Positions 37,686-46,003 of a stretch of DNA of 64,000 bases are shown here, in pieces. Position numbers and translations under genes: made by a program. The notes below the pieces were generated by a model. The model had not been told where the DNA came from. It searched no databases and was given only the letters and a program-made list of their open reading frames with translations. Source of the stretch: Paraburkholderia sprentiae WSM5005 (lineage in GTDB: Bacteria; Pseudomonadota; Gammaproteobacteria; Burkholderiales; Burkholderiaceae); the NCBI RefSeq assembly GCF_001865575.2, contig NZ_CP017562.2, positions 1,612,001-1,676,000 of the forward strand, written 5' to 3'. The number at the start of each line of letters is the position of its first letter. The stretch's first letter is position 1.

Positions 37686-38507
37686 TCAGGAACCGATGAA
37701 TTCGAGCAGGTCGGTATTGACCTCGTCAGCCTGCACCGTGCACATGCCGTGCTGGCCACCCGGATAGACCTTTAGCGTCGCGTTCTTGACGATCTTCGCG
37801 GTCTGCCGGCCCGCTGCGTCGATCGGCACGATCTGGTCGTCGTCACCGTGGAGCACCAAGGTCGGCACGTCGATCTTTTTCAGGTCTTCGGTGTAGTCGA
37901 CTTCGGAGAACTGCTTGATGCAGTCGTACAGCCCTTTGATCGAGCCGGCCATGCCCTGGCGCCAGAACGAATCGATAACACCTTGCGACACTTTGGCGCC
38001 CGCGCGGTTGTAACCGTAGAACGGCACGGCCAGGTCCTTGAAGAACTGCGAGCGATCGTCGACGACGCCCTTGCGAATGCCGTCGAACACGTCAATCGGC
38101 AGGCCGAGCGGATTATCGGCGGTCTTCAGCATCAGCGGCGGCACCGCGCCGATCAGCACGGCCTTGGCGACGCGCCCCGTGCCATGCCGGCCGATGTAGT
38201 GCGCGACTTCGCCACCGCCCGTCGAATGGCCGACCAGCGTCGCGTCCTGCAGGTCGAGGTGCTCGATGAGTGCGGCGAGATCGTCGGCGTAGGTGTCCAT
38301 CTCGTTGCCGTCCCATGGCTGCTCCGAGCGGCCGTGACCGCGTCGGTCGTGCGCGATCACGCGAAAGCCCTTGCTGCCGAGAAACAGCATCTGAGCATCC
38401 CATGCATCGGCGCTCAGCGGCCAGCCATGCGAAAACACCACCGGGCGGCCACGGCCCCAGTCCTTGTAGAAAATCGAGGTACCGTCTTTCGTCTTGATCG
38501 TGCTCAT
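37686..38507 (-). CDS. Alpha/beta hydrolase, non-heme chloroperoxidase type
   Basis: A 273-residue alpha/beta-hydrolase of the cofactor-free haloperoxidase/esterase group. It begins [18 protein letters not shown] with the oxyanion region [10 protein letters not shown]. Catalytic triad: Ser95 in [10 protein letters not shown], Asp224 in HGDDDQIVP, His253 in [20 protein letters not shown] is typical. Such enzymes hydrolyse esters and can make peracids. CAGGAGTCAGCAG precedes the start. No evident operon partner. Confidence 0.9.
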   Translation of the reverse strand: MSTIKTKDGTSIFYKDWGRGRPVVFSHGWPLSADAWDAQMLFLGSKGFRVIAHDRRGHGRSEQPWDGNEMDTYADDLAALIEHLDLQDATLVGHSTGGGEVAHYIGRHGTGRVAKAVLIGAVPPLMLKTADNPLGLPIDVFDGIRKGVVDDRSQFFKDLAVPFYGYNRAGAKVSQGVIDSFWRQGMAGSIKGLYDCIKQFSEVDYTEDLKKIDVPTLVLHGDDDQIVPIDAAGRQTAKIVKNATLKVYPGGQHGMCTVQADEVNTDLLEFIGS

Positions 38508-39128
38508 CTGCTGACTCCTGGTGGATGAAGTCTGCCGTCGCCGGCAGGTGGATGAAGCGGAAGCTGCTCACGAAGCATGCGCGCGACGCATGACAGAACG
38601 CCGTGCGGATACGGCAATGGAGTAATGGCCAATCGAGAAATTTCGTCCCGAAATAATATCGGCAACGACGTCGCAATAATGCTGCAAAACTATTTAGGCA
38701 AACGCGGTGAACACCAAACGAATGGCGAACGGATAATGCGCAACGAATATTGAAGAGAAAATCGCTGAAACGGCCAGGCGGCAACATGCATCGTAAAAGT
38801 AAAAAAATCGCGTGGCTAGCACGCGAAGCGACGAAGTCGGTTGGGATGGATCGATTGTCGGCTGGCGACGGATGCGGCCCACGACCTTGCCGCGCGAGGC
38901 TGCGCGAAACGCGTTGCTGCAGCGCGGTCGATTGACGCAGTTCACGCGATGACGCGCACGCGGCCATCCATCAGCCGCTAAAAGAAACCCGATAGTCATC
39001 AACGGCTTGCCCGATCAATAAGCGTATCTCGCATAAAACAAGGCGGTTTGTTGACGCACCTCGCATTGCAGCACATTTCGTTTCGATCCCCTACGCTTGC
39101 GCCATCCGCCATCACGCATAACAGAATC
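38508..39128. other. Gene-free, AT-richer stretch before cydAB
   Basis: Divergent promoter region of the hydrolase gene and the cytochrome bd genes, 621 bp. Several short open frames here look random. I see no convincing ANR/FNR box; the closest (TTGCCCGATCAA near 39007) has the wrong spacing. Confidence 0.5.
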
Positions 39129-40553
39129 ATGAACTCCGCACTATCGGCATTCGATCTCGCCCGCATTCAATTCGCGTTCACCGTTTCTTTTCACATCGTT
39201 TTCCCCGCGCTCAGCATTGGGCTCGCCAGTTTCATCGCCGTTCTCGAATGGCGCTGGCTGAAAACCGGCAAGGCCTACTACAAAGATCTTTGTCTGTTCT
39301 GGTCGAAGATCTTCGCAGTGGCCTTCGGCATGGGCGTCGTCTCCGGCGTCGTGATGAGCTATCAGTTCGGCACCAACTGGTCGGGCTTTTCGAGTTTCGC
39401 CGGGCCCATCACCGGTCCGCTGCTGATGTACGAGGTGATGACCGCGTTTTTCCTCGAAGCGGGTTTCCTCGGCATCATGCTGTTCGGCTGGCAGCGCGTG
39501 AGTCCACGCGCGCACTTCGGCGCGACGCTGATGGTCGCGATCGGTACGCTGATCTCGACCTTCTGGATTCTCGCGTCCAATAGCTGGATGCAGACGCCGC
39601 AAGGCTTCGAAGTCGTCGACGGCCATGTCGTGCCGCTCGACTGGTTCAAGATCATCTTCAATCCATCGTTCCCGTATCGGCTCGCACATATGGCGCTCGC
39701 GGCGTTCATCGTCGCGGCGCTCGTGGTCGCGGCGGTCGGCGCGTGGCATCTGCTGCGCGGCCGGCGCGATCCCGCCGTCAAAAAGATGTTCTCGATGGCG
39801 CTGTGGCTGCTGCTGATCCTCGCGCCGGTCCAGGCATTCGTCGGCGATCAGCATGGCTTGAACACTCGCGAATATCAACCGGCCAAGATCGCGGCGATCG
39901 AAGGCTTGTGGGACACCGAAAAAGGCGGCACCCCGCTGAACCTGTTCGGCATCCCCGACATAAAGGCCGAAACCACGCACTATGCGCTGTCGGTGCCCCA
40001 CCTCGGCAGCCTGATTCTCACGCATAGCTGGGACGGCGAAATCCGCGGTCTGAAGGAATTTCCGCCGCAGGACCGCCCGGATTCGACCGTCGTGTTCTGG
40101 AGCTTTCGCATCATGGCCGGCCTCGGTGTTTTGATGATCGCCATGTCGATCGCCGCCTGGGTGCTGCGCCGTCGCGGGCGGCTGTTCGAAGCGAAGTGGT
40201 TCCAGCGCCTGTGCGTCGCGATGGGGCCGAGCGGCTTCGTCTCGCTGCTGGCCGGCTGGGTCACCACCGAGGCGGGCCGCCAGCCGTGGGTCGTGTATGG
40301 CGTGATGCGCACGTCGCAGGCGGTGTCGCCGCTGAGCACACAGCAGGTCGGTCTATCGCTGATGACGTTCGTGGCCGTCTACTTCCTCGTGTTCGGCACC
40401 GGCATCTATTACATGCTGAAGCTGATGCGCTGCGGTCCCGCGCTGCCTGGCCACATGTCACACGACCAGCCGCACGGCCTGCCGCAGCCGACGCTCGCGC
40501 AGCGCGCGCGCCGCCCGCTGTCCGCCGCCGATCAGACGATCGACGCCGTCTAA
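39129..40553 (+). CDS. cydA: Cytochrome bd ubiquinol oxidase subunit I
   Basis: A 474-residue inner-membrane quinol oxidase subunit with about 9 helices. It begins DLARIQFAFTVSFHIVFPAL; the His22 in that segment corresponds to the heme ligand near the N-terminus. The quinol-site motif GWVTTEAGRQPWVVYG is present. The protein is shorter than E. coli CydA (522) because the Q-loop is short, as in the cyanide-insensitive (CIO) subgroup. Start ATG 39129 chosen because it matches the family N-terminus; no strong ribosome-binding site is visible. Operon with cydB and a DUF2474 gene. Confidence 0.93.
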   Translation: MNSALSAFDLARIQFAFTVSFHIVFPALSIGLASFIAVLEWRWLKTGKAYYKDLCLFWSKIFAVAFGMGVVSGVVMSYQFGTNWSGFSSFAGPITGPLLMYEVMTAFFLEAGFLGIMLFGWQRVSPRAHFGATLMVAIGTLISTFWILASNSWMQTPQGFEVVDGHVVPLDWFKIIFNPSFPYRLAHMALAAFIVAALVVAAVGAWHLLRGRRDPAVKKMFSMALWLLLILAPVQAFVGDQHGLNTREYQPAKIAAIEGLWDTEKGGTPLNLFGIPDIKAETTHYALSVPHLGSLILTHSWDGEIRGLKEFPPQDRPDSTVVFWSFRIMAGLGVLMIAMSIAAWVLRRRGRLFEAKWFQRLCVAMGPSGFVSLLAGWVTTEAGRQPWVVYGVMRTSQAVSPLSTQQVGLSLMTFVAVYFLVFGTGIYYMLKLMRCGPALPGHMSHDQPHGLPQPTLAQRARRPLSAADQTIDAV

Positions 40554-40575
40554 CCCACGCTTGAAGAGAAAGAAA

Positions 40576-41580
40576 ATGGACGTAACCGTCGTATGGGCCG
40601 CAATCATCGCACTGGGCCTTTTCATTTACGTCGTGCTGGACGGCTTTGACCTCGGCATCGGCATCGTCTTTCCGTTCTTCCCTGACGAAAAGGAACGCGA
40701 CCTGATGATGAACACCGTCGCGCCGGTGTGGGACGGCAACGAAACCTGGCTCGTGCTCGGCGGCGCCGCGCTGTTCGCGGTGTTTCCGGTCGTCTATTCG
40801 ACCGTGCTGTCGGCGCTCTATCTGCCGCTCGTGTTCATGCTCGTGTGCCTGATCTTTCGCGGCGTGTCGTTCGAGATCCGCGCGAAGTCGCGCCGCACGA
40901 GGCATCTGTGGGACCTCGCGTTCATCGGCGGCTCGGCGGGCGCGGCGTTCTTCCAGGGCATCGTGCTGGGCGCGTTTCTGCAAGGCATTCCGCTCGCCGA
41001 TGGCGCGTATGCCGGCGACGCGTTCGGCTGGCTCACGCCGTTCAGTCTGCTGACGGGCCTGGGGCTCGTCGCGACCTACGCGCTGCTCGGTTGCTGCTGG
41101 CTGATCGCGAAGACCGAGGGCAATCTGCAGCGCCGGCTGCATCGCGTCGTCTGGCCGTTGACAGTGGTGCTGCTCGCCTTCATCGCGCTCGTGAGCCTAT
41201 GGACGCCGCTGATGGATGCGGGCATCGCGCAACGCTGGTTCCATGACGGCATCTTCTACCGTCTGCTGCCGGTGCCGTTCCTCGTCGCGATCTGTGCGTT
41301 TTTCATGCATCGCGCGGTGCGCGCCCGCCATCACAACACGCCGTTCGCGCTCGCGCTCGCACTCGTACTGCTCGGTTATGTCGGCCTGCTCGTGAGCCTG
41401 TGGCCGTATGCGATTCCGTCGAGCATCACGCTATGGGAAGCCGCCGCGCCACGCGCGAGCCAGACCTTCACGCTGGCCGGCGCGGCGGTGATCCTGCCGA
41501 TCATCGTCGCGTACACGACGATGGGTTACTGGGTCTTTCGAGGCAAGGTGCGTCATGGCGACCAACATCACTATCACTGA
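40576..41580 (+). CDS. cydB: Cytochrome bd ubiquinol oxidase subunit II
   Basis: A 334-residue membrane protein of 8-9 helices. N-terminal VVWAAIIALGLFIYVVLDGFDLG and TVAPVWDGNETWLVLGG are strong CydB signatures; YTTMGYWVFRGKV closes it. AAGAGAAAGAAA precedes ATG 40576, 22 bp after the cydA stop. It ends inside the beginning of the small downstream gene. Confidence 0.93.
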   Translation: MDVTVVWAAIIALGLFIYVVLDGFDLGIGIVFPFFPDEKERDLMMNTVAPVWDGNETWLVLGGAALFAVFPVVYSTVLSALYLPLVFMLVCLIFRGVSFEIRAKSRRTRHLWDLAFIGGSAGAAFFQGIVLGAFLQGIPLADGAYAGDAFGWLTPFSLLTGLGLVATYALLGCCWLIAKTEGNLQRRLHRVVWPLTVVLLAFIALVSLWTPLMDAGIAQRWFHDGIFYRLLPVPFLVAICAFFMHRAVRARHHNTPFALALALVLLGYVGLLVSLWPYAIPSSITLWEAAAPRASQTFTLAGAAVILPIIVAYTTMGYWVFRGKVRHGDQHHYH

Positions 41581-41749
41581 AACGCAGGCCGGCACGTCGC
41601 CGGCCGCTGCCACTGCCACGACACCCAGCCGCAAGCTGCCGGGCTGGCTGTGGTTCATCGCGCTATGGTGCTTCGGCGTGGCCGCGGCGATGTCGCTCGG
41701 GTTCGCCTTCAAGCTTCTGATGAATGCGACGTTGTTTGCGGTCAGATAG
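41555..41749 (+). CDS. DUF2474 small membrane protein of the bd oxidase
   Basis: A 64-residue single-pass membrane protein: polar N-terminus of about 28 residues, then LPGWLWFIALWCFGVAAAMSLGFAF. It overlaps the cydB 3' end by 26 bp, so translation is coupled. DUF2474 proteins occupy this position in many cio operons and may be the small structural subunit, analogous to CydX. Confidence 0.8.
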   Translation: MATNITITETQAGTSPAAATATTPSRKLPGWLWFIALWCFGVAAAMSLGFAFKLLMNATLFAVR

Positions 41750-41997
41750 CGGCGCGCGAACCGTCTCGATCTGGCGGGCATAATTTGCCGGAGCGCGCAC
41801 AAGCGCTTCAAAAAAAGCGGCGCGCGGCTCGTCTACGTAGCAAGTCGGAACCTTGTGCAGGAGACCTTGCGTTAACATCACGAAGCGCATCGAACGATGC
41901 CGGCGGCCGGCCACGCGCGTCGCGCGGTTAATCATGCAACGGCCCACCATGCAACGGCGGCAGCCCTCAACGGACAGGCTCGACTGGCGGAGACATC

Positions 41998-42741
41998 ATG
42001 AAGTTTCTTGTAGCCGACGACCATGAACTGACCCGGCAAGGCGTCAAGGGCATGCTGCGCGGCTTCGATCCGGACGCCCAGTTCGACGAAGCCGACAGCT
42101 GGGAAACCCTCGCAAGCGCCGCGCGACCCGACGCGAATCACGATCTGGCGATCGTCGATCTGCATATGCCGGGGATGAGCGGCGCGAAGTCGCTCGAAAC
42201 CCTGCTCAGGGCGAACCCGGCGCTGCCGGTCGTGGTGCTGTCCGCGGAGGAATCGCCCGACGAAATGCGCGCGGTGCTCGCGGCCGGCGCGCTCGGCTTC
42301 GTGCCGAAGCGCCAGCCCGCCAGCGTGATGCTGAAGGCGATCGAGCTGGTGCTGTCCGGTGGTGCCTATGTGCCCATGGAGGCGCTCAGTCTGCTCGGCT
42401 CGCGCGAGACGCAGGCGGTCGGATGCGCGGCAGCCGACCCGGATGGATCGGCTGTTGTGCCGGTTCGGAGCGCCGCCCCGCAGACCGAACCGATCACGCA
42501 GGTGCCCGCGCTGCAACCGCACCAGCAGCATCTGTTGGAGAACCTGTCACCGCGTCAGCAGGACATCATGCGGCTCGTGCATCGCGGCTGGACCAACAAG
42601 ATGATCGCGCGCGACCTCGGCGTCGCCGAAGGTACGGTGAAGGTGCATCTGTCGGTGATCTTTCGGGCACTCGGCGTGCACAACCGCTCGACCGCGATCG
42701 CGGTGATCAATGGATGGCTGGAGGCAGGCAAGACGTTATAG
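41998..42741 (+). CDS. NarL/LuxR-family response regulator
   Basis: A 247-residue regulator. Receiver domain: FLVADDHELTRQGVKGML with acidic residues at 7-8, phospho-acceptor Asp54 in AIVDLHMPGMSG, Lys in LGFVPKRQP. The C-terminal LuxR HTH is LSPRQQDIMRLVHRGWTNK, MIARDLGVAEGTVKVHLSVI. An Ala/Pro-rich linker separates them. It is convergent with the hybrid kinase, 46 bp apart, its likely partner. Confidence 0.88.
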   Translation: MKFLVADDHELTRQGVKGMLRGFDPDAQFDEADSWETLASAARPDANHDLAIVDLHMPGMSGAKSLETLLRANPALPVVVLSAEESPDEMRAVLAAGALGFVPKRQPASVMLKAIELVLSGGAYVPMEALSLLGSRETQAVGCAAADPDGSAVVPVRSAAPQTEPITQVPALQPHQQHLLENLSPRQQDIMRLVHRGWTNKMIARDLGVAEGTVKVHLSVIFRALGVHNRSTAIAVINGWLEAGKTL

Positions 42742-42787
42742 CGCTTTTGCGCTGCGCCGCAGGCTGACCCGTCGCTGCTTGCAGTCC

Positions 42788-44680
42788 CTATGGCTGCGAT
42801 TCGCTTCGCGCCCCGGAGCCCGCCTCGGTTTGCGGCGAGCCGGCCGCTGCGGGCGACGGCGCCGGGTCAGCCTCTGGCGCCCGTTCTCCCGCTACCGCGC
42901 TCGCCGGCTCCTCCTTGTCGAGTTCCGCCTGCTGCCACAGCATGTCCAGCGTGCGCCGCAACCGCGCCGGCGTCACCGGCTTGTGCAGCACTGGAACGCC
43001 CTGCAGCGCGAGCGCCGCCAGCTCCGCCGATGCCATATCGCCGGTAATCAGCAGCATCACCACCTTGCCATGCCCCGCGCCCGCGAGCGCGCCGCGCAAC
43101 GCGCTCAGCGCCTGCGCACCGGTGCGGCGATTGGCGAGCTGGTAGTCGCACAGCACCGCGTCGGGCACGAAGCCATCCGCGAGCGCGGCGAGCGCGCCGG
43201 CTTCGTCGCGCGCGCCACGCACGTTGCAGCCCCAGCGCTCGAGCAGACTCGCGAGGCCTTCCAATATCGAAGGATCGTCGTCGATGCACAGCACGCGCCG
43301 CCCCTGCGCGGCCGGGCCGCCCGCGACCGGATCGTTCAGACTCGCGACGATGCCGCTCGCGTCGCCCTCCTGCACCGCAAAGCGCAACACCGAGCCGCGC
43401 CCCGGCGCCGAGCGCAGCTGCAACTCGCCGCCGAGCAGACCGACGAGCCGCCTGACGGTCGGCAGTCCAAGCCCGTGCCCCTGACGCGCGTCGCGCTGCG
43501 GATTCTCCACCTGATAAAACTCCTCGAAGATCCGCTCGTGCTCTTCCGGTGCAATGCCGACGCCCGAATCGCGCACCTCGATATAGCCGCCCCGCTGTCG
43601 CCCCGCGCGCCGGAAGCCGAGCCAGATAGCGCCTTGCTCGGTATAACGCACCGCGTTCGAGAGCAGATTGCTCAACACGCGTTCGAGCAGCACCGGATCG
43701 TCGTAGACGACCATCGAAGTCGGCGCGATGCGCAGCGCGAGCCCCTTCGCCGCGGCCTGCGGACGATACTGGCTGCCCACCCGCTCGAACAGCTCGGAGA
43801 GCCGGAAATGCAAGCGGATCACCTGGGTCACGCCGCTTTCGAGCCGCGCGAGATCGAGCACCTGGTTGAATAGCTGATTGAGCGCCTCGACGTTATAGAC
43901 GATGTGCCCCGCGGTCTTCGCGTGCTGCGCGGGCGTCGCCGCTGGGTCGTTCAGCGACGCCGCGAGCAGGCCGATCGCATGCAGCGGCTGACGCAGATCG
44001 TGGCTTGCCGCCGCGAAAAAGCGCGTCTTCGCGAGGCTCGCCTCTTCGGCGACGCGCTTTTGCGCGGCCAGCGATTGCGCAAGGTATTGCTGATCGACAC
44101 GCGCTTGCACGACCTGGCGAAACAGCTTGCGATAGCTCATCGCATACACATTGATCGCGCAGAAGAAGAACGCGAGCACGATGGCGAGAATCGTTCGTTC
44201 GAACGTATGCGAGCCGAAATGCAGCACGATCGACGGCAACAGCAGAAACGGAATCGACGTCGAAAAATTGAGCAGATCGAACCCATTGGACATGAACACG
44301 CCGGCCGCGAGCGTCACCAGCATCACGGTATGCAATAGCGGCAGATCGGTCTGCGGACTCTGGAACGCGAACCACACGGCGAAACCCGGTCCGCTGTAAA
44401 GAAGCACGCCGCGCAGCGCGTGCAGATAGATCCAGTCGCGCGGTGAGACCTGCTGCGGATAGCGGCGATGGCAGATCCACAGCGCGAGGCCCGCGCAATT
44501 GGCGAGCGCATAAAAGACGAAGCAGGCGATAAAGAGCGGCGGCGACGGCACGTGCGGCCAGTAGATCGCCACCAGCACCGCGATCGAAAACCAGTGCGAA
44601 AAGAACGCGATCGGGTCCTGCGCGTAGAGCATGCGCACAAGATCTTCGTCGATGGCACGCTGGATCGGGTCGGCCCGCAT
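42788..44680 (-). CDS. Hybrid sensor histidine kinase with terminal receiver
   Basis: A 630-residue membrane kinase. Six or so helices fill residues 30-180 with no large periplasmic domain, so it probably senses a membrane or cytoplasmic cue. The HisKA box FFAAASHDLRQPLHA has its His at 227; the ATPase has N, G1 and G2 boxes (LLSNAVRYTEQG, DSGVGIAPEE, GHGLGLPTVRRL). A receiver follows at about 460-590 (CIDDDPSILEGL, LCDYQLANRRTG). A low-complexity tail ends it. CAGGAG precedes ATG 44680. Convergent with the LuxR-type regulator. Confidence 0.88.
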   Translation of the reverse strand: MRADPIQRAIDEDLVRMLYAQDPIAFFSHWFSIAVLVAIYWPHVPSPPLFIACFVFYALANCAGLALWICHRRYPQQVSPRDWIYLHALRGVLLYSGPGFAVWFAFQSPQTDLPLLHTVMLVTLAAGVFMSNGFDLLNFSTSIPFLLLPSIVLHFGSHTFERTILAIVLAFFFCAINVYAMSYRKLFRQVVQARVDQQYLAQSLAAQKRVAEEASLAKTRFFAAASHDLRQPLHAIGLLAASLNDPAATPAQHAKTAGHIVYNVEALNQLFNQVLDLARLESGVTQVIRLHFRLSELFERVGSQYRPQAAAKGLALRIAPTSMVVYDDPVLLERVLSNLLSNAVRYTEQGAIWLGFRRAGRQRGGYIEVRDSGVGIAPEEHERIFEEFYQVENPQRDARQGHGLGLPTVRRLVGLLGGELQLRSAPGRGSVLRFAVQEGDASGIVASLNDPVAGGPAAQGRRVLCIDDDPSILEGLASLLERWGCNVRGARDEAGALAALADGFVPDAVLCDYQLANRRTGAQALSALRGALAGAGHGKVVMLLITGDMASAELAALALQGVPVLHKPVTPARLRRTLDMLWQQAELDKEEPASAVAGERAPEADPAPSPAAAGSPQTEAGSGARSESQP

Positions 44681-45015
44681 GGGGCGCTCTCCTGTGTCGA
44701 TCGGATCTGGAGCAAAGCTCCTTTGCCGATCCCATGCAGTTTTACCGCGGCGGCGCGCTGCTGCGTACCGGTGAAACGGCGGGTCGAAGCGGGCGACCAG
44801 GCGCGGCACGCTTCAGACGAATACTCGGCAATCCGTCAGACGGTTTACCCGGCAGTTTACCCAACGGCTAACACTTAATCCATATAGGCGAAGGCCGCGC
44901 CGCGAACCATACTGCATTCACGTTTTCAGCGCGGTATCTCGGCCATCTTCCCTCGCTTGGCGCGCTGACGCGCCGCGGCCCGCCGCGTTCCCTGCCAACC
45001 GTGATGGAGGTTTCC
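44681..45015. other. Divergent promoter region
   Basis: No gene in these 335 bp. GTTTACCC occurs twice in the same orientation 12 bp apart (44843-44850 and 44855-44862), a possible activator site for the gene starting at 45016. I see nothing else distinctive. Confidence 0.45.
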
Positions 45016-45807
45016 ATGGGCGCAGTCCCAGGCTACGAGTTCGCCCGCCAACTCGACGACGCGGTCCTGCCGCAGCTGTGGCGCAGACGCACCCGGCTCT
45101 CCGCGGACGAAATGGTGTCGATGGTCGAACTGGTCAAGCGCGCGTTGCGGAGCTACCACCCGCTCGAATTGCAGGCGCTCGGCGACGACAAGGAAGAACT
45201 GGTCGCGCAGTTCATCTACGCGAAGGTGCTGCGCCTCGCGCCCGGCCACACCGAAACCAACGCGCGCGCCGACAGCGCGCCGTCCAACAGCTACGCGGTA
45301 TGCGCATATTTCCGCCGCTATCTCATCGACTGTCTGCGTAGCGCGTGCCATCAGCGCAACGTGTCGATGGAAACCGAGGGCATCGCCCAGGAGATCGATC
45401 TGCACGCGCACGCGCTCGAAGACCCGGTGGAAAGCGTCCTGCTGCAATACGGCCTCGACGAACAGCGCGTGCGGCGCGCGGCGCGCGAGTTCATCGAAGC
45501 GCTCGACGAACCGGAGCGGATCATGCTGGCCGGCAGCCTCGGCTGGTGCTCGGAAGGCAAAGGCGGTCTGTCGGCGGTCGCGGCGCAGCACGGGGTGCCG
45601 TCTTACCACTATCGCGCGCTCAAGCTCGGCGTCGCCATGAAAAAGACGGCCGGCGCCGAGGCATTTTCCAACACGAAAATTGGCCGCTGGCTCACCGGCG
45701 TGCTCGGCCTCGCGATCGATGTCGACAATCGCGCGGCGATTCTGGTCGCGCTGAATCTGCTTGCGGCGGAATCGCGCGATAGTGAATGCAATGAAGTGGC
45801 CGCATAA
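45016..45807 (+). CDS. Possible sigma-factor-like regulatory protein
   Basis: A 263-residue soluble protein that I cannot place firmly. AVCAYFRRYLIDCLRSACHQ resembles sigma-70 region 2 (core-binding and -10 helix), and LSAVAAQHGVPSYHYRALKL near residue 200 resembles a region 4-like helix-turn-helix. The rest is helical. TGGAGG lies 5 bp before ATG 45016. It is followed by a strong terminator, so it is monocistronic. Alternatives: an anti-sigma-related or purely structural helical protein. Placement beside a two-component pair suggests regulation. Confidence 0.5.
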   Translation: MGAVPGYEFARQLDDAVLPQLWRRRTRLSADEMVSMVELVKRALRSYHPLELQALGDDKEELVAQFIYAKVLRLAPGHTETNARADSAPSNSYAVCAYFRRYLIDCLRSACHQRNVSMETEGIAQEIDLHAHALEDPVESVLLQYGLDEQRVRRAAREFIEALDEPERIMLAGSLGWCSEGKGGLSAVAAQHGVPSYHYRALKLGVAMKKTAGAEAFSNTKIGRWLTGVLGLAIDVDNRAAILVALNLLAAESRDSECNEVAA

Positions 45808-45871
45808 CAGTTCGGACAACCAACAGGCCACACAAGAAACGCGACCCTGAACGTCGCACGCTACGACTTCG

Positions 45872-45898
45872 GCGCGCCTTCCACGGCGCGCTTTTTTT
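45872..45898 (+). terminator. Rho-independent terminator
   Basis: GCGCGCC (45872-45878) and GGCGCGC (45885-45891) form a perfect 7-bp GC stem with a 6-nt loop, followed by seven T. It closes the preceding gene. Confidence 0.88.
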
Positions 45899-46003
45899 GC
45901 ACCCATATTCCGCCTACGATAAAAAAGCTGCCATCGCCCGCCGTCTTTGTTCCGAAGTCGAGCTTCCGTTCCCCCGCATCCGATTCCACACGAGGTGCTC
46001 CTG

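Noticed and set aside
39007..39018. ANR/FNR box before cydA
   Set aside because: TTGCCCGATCAA has a 2-bp-short spacing and only partial match to TTGAT-N4-ATCAA.
41789..41840. A terminator after the bd oxidase genes
   Set aside because: AAGCGCTT next to a run of A would act on the minus strand only, and no minus-strand gene ends there.
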